From assembly GCA_001600635.1 (NCBI GenBank), contig BCKL01000013.1:290397-354396 (forward strand): a stretch of DNA of 64,000 nucleotides. Reading direction: 5' to 3'. This DNA comes from Leucosporidium creatinivorum (Eukaryota; Basidiomycota; Microbotryomycetes; Leucosporidiales; Leucosporidiaceae). The first letter of the stretch is position 1, and every line of letters starts with the position of its first letter. Of the stretch, positions 33,905-43,749 are shown piece after piece. Made by a program: the position numbers and the translations under genes. A model generated the notes under the pieces. The model searched no databases and was not told the DNA's origin. It was given only the letters and a program-made list of their open reading frames with translations.

Positions 33905-35680
33905 ATGCCACAGCTCTCACGCCGAACAGAGGCTCTCATTGAGAAGGGTAACCAGAGCGCTTTGGGCAACGCCTTGTTCAAGACGTTCGCATCGCAATAC
34001 TCGGAGGAGAATCCTACGGGCGTGGTCAATGCTGGGTTGGCTGAGAATGTGAGTACACTCATGTGCTGCTACAGAGCTCTTGCACCGAGCCTTCGCTCTG
34101 CAGAGCTGACTCTTATCCTCGACCTCCAGGCTCTCTTACAACCGTGGCTGAAGGAGTTCTTTGAGCGCTCGGTGGATCTACAGACTACCGACTTCACTTA
34201 TGGTCAGTGTACGCGACTGCTACAGACCTTGGCGGAACACCGCTGACCCTTCTTTCCCTCCTCAGGTCAATCGCTCGTCGGCTCCCACCGCCTCTTCGCC
34301 GCTCTCGGCTCCTTCTACTCCTCCCACATCCATCCCATCATCCCCGTCGAACTCTCGCACATCGCCTGCGGCAACGGTCTCAGCGGAGTCCTCGACCACC
34401 TCTCCTCGGCCCTCTGCGACGAAGGCGAGGCTGTCATCCTACCTACGCCTTTCTATAATGCATTTGAGGGAGATATGGGAGATCGGAGTGGAGTGCATTT
34501 AGTCGAGGTTGAGATTCGGGAGGGGGAGCATGGCGAGTTGGAGGAGGTGGAGAGGTTAGAGAGCGAGATGGTCAAGCGGGCGAAGAAGGGAGGGGCTAAG
34601 GTTCGAGCGGTGCTCATCACAAACCCTCACAATCCTCTGGGTGAGTCGAGCTCGCTGCTTCTCGAGATGGAGGACAGGAGGGCTGACCCTTCTTTTCGGC
34701 GACAGGCTTCTGCTACAAACGGGAGACGCTGCTCGCCTATTGTCGCTTCGCCGAGAAGTGGGATCTGTGGCTGCTAGCGGATGAGATCTACGCTACATCG
34801 GTCTACACGTCTGGTGCGTCGAGTTGGATGCCTCGATCGAGCAAGCGCTAACCCGTCCCTCCCCTTCGCAGACGCTGTGGATCCACAACCTTTCACATCC
34901 ATTCTCTCCATCGACGTACAGAAGGAAGCATCCTGCGACCCGGCTCGTATCATCCAGCTATACGGTACGCTGCCCCCATCGTTCTCACTTGCTCGCCCTT
35001 CGCTGATCGCCTTCTCCTCCCAGGCGCATCGAAGGACTTCGGCTCGAATGGGCTTCGGCTAGGAGTAGTGGTGTGTCAGCATAGTCCTCTAGTCCATCGC
35101 GGATTGTCGACCACTGCTTGGACGATGAAGATCAGCTCGGCGGCCGTGAGTCCTCTCCCCGCTCGCGTCGTTGCTCTGCCTCACTTGCTTACCTTTCCTT
35201 TCTCCCTCCCGCCACTCCAAACTACAGGACGCCATGTGGTCTTCTCTACTTGCCTCTCCTTCCCTCCCCGAGTACATCAACCTCAACCAAGCCGCCCTCG
35301 CCGAAGCCTACTCCTTCGTCACTAACTGGCTTCGCATCCACTCGCTCCCCTATCGACCTTCCTACGCCGGCCATTTCGTCCTGATTGACCTTCGGCAATA
35401 CCTTGGCGCAGTGGAGAATGATAGCAAGGAGCAACAGCTGAAGAAGGAGGTGCAGCTGCTCGAGGAGTTGGTAGATGAGGGTGTGTACCTCGGTCCTGGT
35501 GAGTTCGGAAGGACAATGAGGCCCGAGAGCAACGTTAACGAATGTGTTCGCCTCGCAGGCTTCTCCTACCGCTGCGTCGAACTGGGCTTCTTTCGCCTCA
35601 CCTTTTCGCTTCGGCGCGAGGATCTCAAGGTCGGTTTGGGGAGGCTGGAGGCCGTCCTGAAGCGTAGAACATACGTTTGA
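33905..35680 (+). CDS. PLP-dependent aminotransferase, ACC-synthase-like
   Basis: About ten short exons, ~440 aa, starting MPQLSRRTEALIEKGNQSAL. Fold-type I aminotransferase (class I/II) motifs: NPTGVVNAGLAEN, SLVGSHRLFAALGSFYSSHI, ELSHIACGNGLSGVLDHLS (cofactor-phosphate region), VILPTPFYNAFEGDMGDRSG, RAVLITNPHNPLGFCY (the NPHNP motif), WDLWLLADEIYATSVY (Asp and Tyr binding PLP) and the Schiff-base lysine in LYGASKDFGSNGLRLG. The C-terminal domain has GFSYRCVELGFFRLTFSL with the substrate-carboxylate Arg in FFRLTFS. The closest named group is 1-aminocyclopropane-1-carboxylate synthase and its fungal relatives, but these often act on other substrates, so substrate is unknown. It converges with the next gene, 93 bp apart. 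Confidence 0.87.
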
Positions 35681-35773
35681 TGTAATCATTGCACTTCAGA
35701 GTGATACAGAACTCGTCTCAACAGCCGAGCCGAACTAAAGCCCAACCTCATCCCTCTTGCATCTCTCCTCTCC

Positions 35774-37221
35774 TCAGGCAAACAACCACACGCCGATGCC
35801 CACGCCCACCATGACCACGCCTGCTCCCACCTGACTGAATCGCTGAGCGTCGGATGTCGAGATCGTGACGACCCCTCCGGAGCTGCCAGTAGCGATGCGA
35901 GAGCCCGGGCTCGGGATGGTGGTGATGGTGGAGGACGGTGAAGGAGTAGTGGTAGAAGGCCCGGGGGCAGTTGCTGTAGAGAATAACACGGAAAAGCTGG
36001 TCCCGGGCGCTGTGCTAAAGATTTGAGGCCGAGCTGAGGTGCTAGTAGAGCTTGAGCCTCCGCCGCCGCCGCCGCTGCTCCCGTCGCAGACGTTGAGGCC
36101 GATGCCGTTGGTCCAGAGCTGGAGAAGCGATGTCATGCCCTCGTTATCCGAAATCCAGGCTGATCAAAGGCAGCATAGCAGTCAGCAAAGGTTCCGAAGT
36201 CGCCGATCAACCATCGCCGAGCTCTGACTCCGAGCCGGAAACGCCTCTCACTCACCGACATATGAGTCATTCGTGCCCACAATACTAGAAACATCGATTG
36301 TGACCTGGTCTCCCTCAACGCTGCCGTAGTACTGACCGGCAAGCGGCCCCGAACTGAGGGAAAGGAGAAGAGCGACAATCAGTGACTGCTCGACCTCGTC
36401 GCTTCGCCTCCTAGACGGCACGGAGGGGTCGAGTGCACGTATCTTACCTTGCCAGCGACAGGACCGAGTAGCGATAGGGGCTAGTACCTCCGCTGATGGT
36501 GAGCGAGAGCCCCTCGGCGCAAGTGTACTGAGCCTCGGGCACGTTGGCTTGAACTTGAATCGTAGGCGTCGTGTACTCCATGGTCAGGCAGTCGGTAGTA
36601 CCAGGAGTGACCGTGAACTGTGATTGTTGAGAGTCAGCGGTCGAGTCTTCCAGCAAAGGCCGGCGAGCCCCGTCTCCAAGTCCGAGCCCTGATCTCGGCG
36701 CAACGACTTACGGCGGTAGTAGTGGCGGTGGCAGCATATCCTCCACCGTCTCGCATTCCCATCACAAACACAGATCCCACAGGCAGATCGGCTTGCACAG
36801 GAACGCTGCCAGACGTGTCGTTGGTCGTCGAGCGCCATCCGTCGACCTGAGCCGAAACGGAGTGCGTCAGCGTTGCTCACTCGGGCGCGATCTGCATCCA
36901 GCGCGAAAAGGATGTGGTACTTACAATGAGATCAGGACCCCACATGTAGAGGTAAAATGGGCCTTGAGCGGGCGGAGAAGCATTCGAGGCGTCGTAGGTG
37001 ACGGTAATCTGGTCGCATTGGCCCACCGTGTCTTGGCCATCGATGGAGGTGAAGAAAGAGAAGGTTTCCGGGCGTAGCTGAGGTACGACCTGAGTCGGGA
37101 GGTCAGCGAAGGGTACAAAGTCGAGCGACTGAAGCTCGGCGAAGAAGAGAGCGAGCGAGCTCACTTGAGCCGAGACCAGCGACGACGCGAAGACGGAGAG
37201 AGCAAACAAGGTGCTCCACAT
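35774..37221 (-). CDS. GPI-anchored-like surface protein
   Basis: Five to six exons. Starts MWSTLFALSVFASSLVSAQ, a clear signal peptide. The mature part has repeated beta-rich units: ETFSFFTSIDGQDTVGQCDQ, DGWRSTTNDTSGSVPV, FTVTPGTTDCLTMEY and SGGTSPYRYSVLSLA, with few Cys. It ends with a Ser/Thr/Gly-rich stretch (about 80 residues) and a hydrophobic C-terminus VGAGVVMVGVGIGVWLFA directly before the stop, as in GPI-anchor signals. Probably a cell-wall or plasma-membrane protein facing outwards. It shares motif order with the divergent gene at 37744-39012 (F.F.TS.DGQD..QC and STTNDT). I do not recognise a named family; similar secreted proteins are widespread in basidiomycetes. Confidence 0.75.
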
Positions 37222-37743
37222 TTCGAATGAAAGCTGGAAGGCGAGCTGAGTAGACGACGGAGAGGATAAGAGAGCGAAGAAGGAAGAGAGCGCGAGCTTG
37301 AGATGGAGAGCAATCGCCCCGACTGCGGGATGGCGGGAACGACAGCACACCGGGTTCTCTGGGCGGGCGGTGGATCAGAAAGTAGCGCATACTTGTGTGC
37401 GTGCAGCACCCGCCTTCTCCCCAGCTCCCAAGGCTGTTACAAAATCCCCGGGAAGGCGGGAGCGCGGGAGAAGAGAGCTTTCCGAAGCGTGCTCAGTCCC
37501 TTCCGGGAGGCTGTGCAGTGTCTACCCGGGAGAGCTACTAGCGAATGGAGGCTTTAGATCGTTTGGAGTGACTCCCGGGAAGCAGGAACGAAGAGGTAGG
37601 GCTCGGTTGCTCTTTCGGCCCTTTCTCTTTCGCACTTCTCACGCCTCACTCTCGCTACTTCTTCGTCTCTCAACTCGTCCTGTACCCGAGTCGACTACAG
37701 AGCTCTCACTCGACCAGCGTTTTGACCCCTGCACCTCCTCGCC
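37222..37743. promoter_or_regulatory. Shared promoter of the divergent surface-protein pair
   Basis: 522 bp, no gene recognised. Co-regulation of the two relatives is plausible but not shown. Confidence 0.45.
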
Positions 37744-39012
37744 ATGCGCTGCAGCCTCTCGCTTCCCCTCCTCCTTCTCGCCATCGCCGGCGAAGCGACA
37801 GCGCAGACCTATGAGCTGCTCGACATGCAGAGGCGCACGGATTCGTTCAGCTTCACAACGTCGCGTGATGGGCAGGACTCCATTCCTCAATGTGCCAATT
37901 TGACGACTTCCTGGACGTCGAACGGAAACAGTCTCTTCGCGGGCCCTGCCTCCCTGCACATGTACCCCGCTGTACGTACGACGGAGCTGTGGACTTCGAC
38001 CACTAATGACACCACGGGCAACTTTGAGGTAGTTATCGATGCCGCTGAGGTCAGCTTGGGTTCGGCGACTCTGACTCCTTCGGCGCGCTGATCGCTCATC
38101 TTTGCAGGGCACTGCCGTTTACTTCACTATGTTTGATAGTCACTATAATTCTGGAGGTGTTGTGGGTCCCTGTGAGTTCTAGAATCGCGACACTTCCTCC
38201 CCGTCGTCGTTGCCGCTCAACCCCGAGCTCCGAGCTCCGAGCGCCGAGCTGACCAAAGCCGTCTTGCAGTCCAAATCACCAGCGGAACGTCCGAGTGTCT
38301 CGCTACCGCCGGCACAAACTCCGATACGCCCACGCTCACGGTTCAGTACCAGACCTACGGAGCGCTGCCGGCTTACCAGGGTCAGGTCAGCTGCTCGGCG
38401 GGCTTCAACGCGACCGTCTCGGCCGATGGAACGTACAGCGCCAACTTGATCATTCCTAGCGGCAGCAACAAAGGTCAATACTATTCCAGCAACACCGCCG
38501 ACAGCACCTTCAACATCAACGCCGCATCGCTCGTTGACAGTAACGCGCCGTACATCGGTGAGGCGGTCTTCCGTTCTCTCTCAGCCTCCTCATGCTGACC
38601 GCAGACCTTCTCGCCAGTCACCATCGGCGATACTACTACGGGAGCCGTCGTCAAGGTTCTCAGAAATGGCGTGTCCACTCCCGCCTGTCCTTCTTCCCTG
38701 CCGGTGCCGCCGAAGCCTTTTCCCGTCGGCGCGGTCGTCGGAGGCGTAGTGGGTGGCATCGCCGTTATTGCAGTGACTATGCTGGTAGTTTACCTCATCA
38801 AACGGCGCAAGACACGTCAGCTCCGCCAAGAATCCGCCATGGAGGAGCAACAACCTCCGGATTCGACCTCGGTGATGCCATCTCTTCGCCGCAGCGAGCT
38901 CTCCTGGGACGACGACCAACACGCGGCGACCAAACGGTTCTCTCAGCTTATGCACCGCCAGTCAGACGACCGCCGTAGCTCTCAGCTCGTCCACGGGGAG
39001 TCGCAGAAGTAG
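37744..39012 (+). CDS. Type I membrane surface protein, relative of the divergent neighbour
   Basis: Four exons. Signal peptide MRCSLSLPLLLLAIAGEATA, then an extracellular part of ~220 residues with SFSFTTSRDGQDSIPQCANL, LWTSTTNDTTGNFEVVID and FQITSGTSECLATAG, which align in order with the neighbour on the other side of the promoter. Unlike the neighbour it ends with a single TM helix (VGGVVGGIAVIAVTMLVVYL) followed by basic KRRKTRQ and a cytoplasmic tail of ~80 polar residues ending LVHGESQK. The tail suggests a sensor or anchor role, which is inference. Start ATG directly precedes the signal peptide. Confidence 0.75.
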
Positions 39013-39941
39013 TGGGCCGCGGAAAGCGAGAAGGCGGTGCTGTCCTGAGCTGTACCAATAGGATTCGTAGCTTCAGTTAGTCACTCAGTATTACTCAGGC
39101 TTATTGCTGGGGTCTGCTAGTCTGAGAAGATCTGCGAGCGAGGCCCCAACGTGCTTCATCATCGCCGAGCATCGCCGAGCTCAAAAGAGCACTCCTTCAG
39201 AGTTTGCCTGAGGCGGGAAGACGACCAACAGTCGTCCCGTAGCTAGTCCTCCCCAGTAGCTGCAGCGATGAGCGTGTAGCATTGCGTTCAACTGATAGGT
39301 TCGGCGAGAGAGGTGCTTGCGAGAAGCGAGAAGGAACGCACCCCCTCCGAGTCGCCGAGACGGTCAGGCGAGCCTCATCTCCCTTAAATGGGCGATTCGA
39401 TCAGGCTTCAGTCGGGGGCGAGAAGAAATATCAATTTTCAGCTTGATGCGGCTCCGCATGGCTGTTTTTGGTCGGTGACTGCTCTGCTCTCGGCGGCTGC
39501 CAGATCCGAGAGGCCGACAGAACAGTTCTAGGATATTCTATCGAGGCGAAGCAGGAGATACGAAATCAAATCGACTTCAAATGCGCTGTGAGGCGCTTCT
39601 CAGAGGACTTTGGCTCCAGAATCGTCTCCAGAACCAGAAGAAGCGATGGAGAGCTCGAGCTCGAGACGTCTGTCTCGCACCTCCCTCGTGAGAAGGCTCT
39701 GCAGGAAATCGCTCGCGGGAAGTCTGTCGAAGTGATGTCGAGCTCGGTAAGCCTAGCAAGGCCATTTTTAGAGTATGAGCGCGTCTTCCCGCTGCAGTGG
39801 ATCGCCTCCCAGCGTTGATCCTCTCACTCATCGCCCCCGCCTCCCTTCGCATCTCTCGCGTCGCATTTCTCCCCTTCCACTCCCATAGTCCAAGTCCCGC
39901 AAAGCTCACATCAAGCTTCTCCTCCATCGTGGACATCACAC
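39013..39941. other. Gene-free region upstream of the Zn2Cys6 gene
   Basis: 929 bp. A 116-codon frame on plus (39468-39818) has no domain and no intron signals. Around 39400-39460 the sequence is AT-richer than its surroundings. Probably the promoter of the transcription-factor gene. Confidence 0.45.
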
Positions 39942-41560
39942 ATGCCTCCTACCTGTCAGAACCGTCCAGCCAGCGTAGCGCCGAGCCCTTGCGCTGCAGC
40001 AACAACCAGCAAATCCTCGACTAAGCAATCTGCCATCGCCTGTACAGAATGTCGCATTCGGTAAGATTGGCTAGCCTTTTCAAAATTGACCTACAGATGG
40101 CACAAACGTACAGAGCTCGAGCTCACCTTTGCACTCCTCTTTGCTTTCCACCCCTTCCCTCGCTCTTGATCATAGGAAGTACAAGGTACAGCAAGTAGAT
40201 CAGATTAGCGATAAGCCTTACACTCGCTGATCATACATTGAATCTTGTAGTGCGATGGCCTCTCGCCCAGCTGCTCTCGGTGCGTTGACGAGGGTCGGTC
40301 GGCCGCCTGTTCTTACGTCAAGGTGACGGCGTGAGTTGCTGTTGCTTCCTCTCAGGGTTCAACAAACATGTGATTGAGCCTTTCATGAGCCGCAGTGAGG
40401 AGAATCAAGCCGCTCGGCACCGCAAGATGCTCGCCGACAAGCCCAGCGCGAAACGCCCCTACGGAAGCTCGCGACGTCCTGCTCCCGAGGGATCGAGTGA
40501 TCCCAGCAGCGGCAGTTCCCACTTAGCTACTGGAGTCAGCACTGCATCGCACTATCCGTCTTCAAACAGGAAGCGCTCTACTTCATCGGGTTCGAGCGCT
40601 CTGAGCGAGGCCAGCTCGTGCGCCGCACCTCCTCCCCCTCCTTCGGCGCACCTCTTCCACAGCATCACGGAGCACAGCGCTCTCCCCTACTCACCTCTCC
40701 AAACTGAGCAACAGCCTGCACACCCCACTATCCTCCTTCCTACTCCACCCTACCTCGGCGTTCACTCGCCCTCATCCTCGGGGCAGACTTTGGCGGTCCC
40801 TCTGCCCACCCCACTTCCTCCGCTGTTCTATGGCTACACACATCTCGTTTCGCTACCCGCGCACTACGGGAATCAGTCAGTCGCCGTCAGCGTCGGAGGC
40901 GGGAGCAGCCAGGCGCCTTGGCTTCCTCAAGTTCCAACATCGCCTGGAGAGCTGCCGCCAGCAACCCACCCCCTCACATCCTCAACATCTTCCCATACTA
41001 CTGGGACCTCACAGCATCTACCCCTTCTACCGCATTCTCCACTCTACTCCCCTCTCGCCGCCGCCAACTTACCGGGCGTTGGCTTCCCCTTCCCTTCTCC
41101 ACCACCTTCTCAGCCGCTTCCAGCCTCATCACCCTCCTCCAGCTCGTTAATTTATACCGCACCATACTGGCCAGCCGCTGCGTACATCAGCGCAGAAGCA
41201 GACTCCCTCATCTCCCTCAACTTCAGCCGGTCGGCTCACCTGCCCCTCCCAGCCGACACTCTCTTCTCAATACCTCACGACCCCAAACCACTCTCTTGCC
41301 AGCCACCTACCCCCAGCTCATGTTCATCATCCCCCCACGCTACCCACTGCACCCTTCCCGTCAACACAGAGACAGTGCAGCCATGTTCGCTCACATGCCG
41401 AGTGGAGGAGGCAGCGCCGAACTTCGGGCCAACAGAGTTCGAGCGGCGGCAGGAAGAGAATGATGAAGCCCTACCACTTGAGAGCATACTCTTCCCCTTG
41501 ACGGGGTGGTCGGGGATCGTAGGAGATGGGGTGAGCAAGGAAGTCAACTCGGCGAGCTGA
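39942..41560 (+). CDS. Zn(II)2Cys6 fungal transcription factor
   Basis: Four exons: 39942-40060, 40176-40185, 40251-40330 and 40396-41560; 457 aa, all phases consistent. The cluster is CX2CX6CX6CX2CX8C (CTECRIRKYKCDG, then SCSRCVDEG and AACSY), at residues about 34-61. Its first two Cys are on exon 1, the linking Lys-Tyr-Lys on a 10-nt exon, and the other four on exon 3. Basic residues follow (RHRKMLADKPSAKRPYG), then a long Pro/Ser/His-rich region that looks like an activation or disordered segment. There is no recognisable fungal-specific middle homology region. It should bind CGG-type half sites in the nucleus; targets unknown. The last intron uses a GTGAGT donor at 40331, chosen over other GTs because only it restores the frame. 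Confidence 0.85.
40176..40185 (+). other. 10-nucleotide microexon (GAAGTACAAG)
   Basis: Between an ATCATAG acceptor and a GTACAG donor. It supplies the last base of an Arg codon and Lys-Tyr-Lys, giving the exact six-residue spacing between Cys2 and Cys3 of the zinc cluster. Confidence 0.75.
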
Positions 41561-41806
41561 CTGAGCCGAACAAGAGTGGCCGCAGGCGGACGCGGACGGG
41601 CGGTCCCCACTGTACCTTGTAAATGCACCTTGTAGTTTGAACCGATTTCTGTTGAGCGAGAGAGCACGTTTGAGAGGACTCGCGCTTCCTACAGCGTCAA
41701 ACTCGCCTTCGCCGAGATCCGACACCAAGGTCCGACGAGGCTCCCGCTGCATCATATCACAGACAAGCAGCGCTTCGAATACACCTGGAAGCTAAGCTCG
41801 TTACTA

Positions 41807-43620
41807 CTAGCGCATCCCCATCGCCTTCAACGCCTTCCTGCTCTCTAACCGCTTCCTCAGCTGCCAGACGAGCGCGCCGATCCCTCCCAGGGCGGCGAGA
41901 GCCCTCAGGACGACGGCGACGACAAGAGCCCGGCGTACAGCCGCGTAGTAGCTTCCGATCGACATGCCTGCCCAGTTGACCCGAGCGGTGTCGGCAGGTG
42001 ACTGCTTGAGCGTCCGGCGGTAGCGGAAGCCGAAGAGCCAGATGAGGGCGTTAATGTCGGGGTAGGACTGCGAGAGGGAAGCAAATGTCAGCTTGTGTGA
42101 TCAAAGCTCCAGTGTAGTCGCCATCGAGAGCGCCGCTGGGCTCGTAATCGACCGACGTACGAAGCGGGGGAAGATGGAGGCCATGGATGGTGCAAAGAGA
42201 GCGCCCTTCTCCTGTGGCAGAGCAGCGATGGCGTGAGGGTAGGTCGAGAGGTCTCCGCTCTTAGTCGAAGCTTTGGCGGCATCGCTAGCCGTTGGGAGGG
42301 GATGGCCGCTCTTGGTCGAAGTCCTGGCAGCGGCGAAGTCCGTCGGGAGCGACATGCTGGACAATAGGTCCAGGGTAAGCCCGAGGGTGATCCCCCAGAG
42401 TGATAGGTTGACACCGTCGCTCGGTAGGAGGATGCACTTGAAGTGCATCGAGCCGACGAGGAGCTTGAGGGCCGCCCGAGCGAAAGCGTTCTTCGGCGCG
42501 AGTCTGCGCGCAGGTAAGGGTCAGCCAACGGCCTTGAGAATGCAGTGTAGTCAAAACTGACCGAGTACTGATGTCAACGGCGACCGAGTCGTAGCGAGCG
42601 CCTGGGCCGGTGAGCATCTCGATCGGGATCCAATGCGCCGAGGCGACCTCGCTCTCCTGCAGCTCGGGAATGGGCGCCTCGGTCGAAGTGTAAAGGAAGA
42701 CGTGGGGCGAGAGAATCATGAGGAGTCGTTTGCCGAGCGAAGTGGTGATCTCCCTGTCGTCCAGCGCTCCGACCGGGAGGTAGTCCTTCTCGGCTAAGTC
42801 GAGGCCGACCTCCTCCCAAGTTTCCCTCATGGCCGTGTAGCGCGAGTCCTCGTCGTCGGGCTCGCGTCTACCACCCGGGAAAGCTACGTGGCCCGACCAC
42901 TTGCTGTAAAGGGATTATCGTGTTAGTAGAGCAAAGAAGGGCGGAAGCGAAGGAGCCGGACACTTCGGCGGGCCTCAACGCGACTCAGGAGCAGACTCCA
43001 CATTGAAAGAGTGATATAAACACTCACTCGGTAGCCCTCGTAGCCCTCTTAATGAACAGAACTTCCGCCGTCGTGCCCGGTCGCTGCACCCACTCCTGCT
43101 CGAAGAAGCGCTCCAGTTGCTGCTTGACGTCCGTATCAGTCGGAGGGTAGCTCGCGCCATTCGATGCCGATGTCTCGGAAGCTGCTGCTGCTGCTGGTAG
43201 TGTTGGCGAACCTGGAAGAGGAAGCGATTGCGCGAAGGGTGAGGTGCTGGCGGACGCGGCAGCGGAGGAAGATGGGGAAGCAGCGTTCAGACCTGAAGGC
43301 GAGTCTTCTGGCCGTAGACGAATGACTGTAGTGCGATAGCAAGGTCAGCTCTAGCTCAGTACGGCCTGTCCAGCGAACGATGCGCGGGTCCCCTCCCCCA
43401 ACACGAGTCCTCGCTCATACAAAGCTGCATCTTCGGCTCGAAGCAGCAGAGAGGTACAACAGCTTCAGAACTCACTGATGGCCACGCTAGCCCTCCTCGA
43501 AGCGCCCGCGTTTGAGCCGGCAGCGGCAGGCGACGCGATCAGACGAGGGTGGGAGGCGTTGATGCTCTGCAGAGCCTTTAGCAGCCTTCCTGGGATGCTA
43601 CTTGCTTGTGGTGGTGCCAT
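41807..43620 (-). CDS. NUDIX hydrolase, Pcd1/NUDT7-8-like, with hydrophobic C-terminus
   Basis: Multi-exon gene starting MAPPQASSIPGRLLKALQSI at 43620, ending KALKAMGMR at 41807. The NUDIX box spans the exon coding KWSGHVAFPGGRREPDD and the following RYTAMRETWEEVGLDL, matching GX5EX7REUXEEXGU. Before it, LFIKRATRAT fits the strand that leads to the box in CoA-diphosphatase relatives; after it, LLMILSPHVFLYTS and ESEVASAHWIPIEML are typical. Such enzymes cleave nucleoside diphosphates linked to another group, for example CoA or ADP-ribose. The C-terminal third has hydrophobic segments (LSLWGITLGLTLDLLSSM and YYAAVRRALVVAVVLRALAAL) that may anchor it in a membrane, unlike the soluble yeast enzyme. 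Substrate is not predictable. It lies 129 bp upstream of the Vps39 stop in tandem. Confidence 0.85.
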
Positions 43621-43749
43621 GGTAGAAATAGACGAGTCGAGACGAGAGCGACGAGATGAGCGGAGGAGAAGAGGGTAAGCTGGCCGAATGCTCGACTCTC
43701 TCGAGAGACGAGAGACGAGAGATGAGGGGATGTCAAGAGTCGAGTGGCA

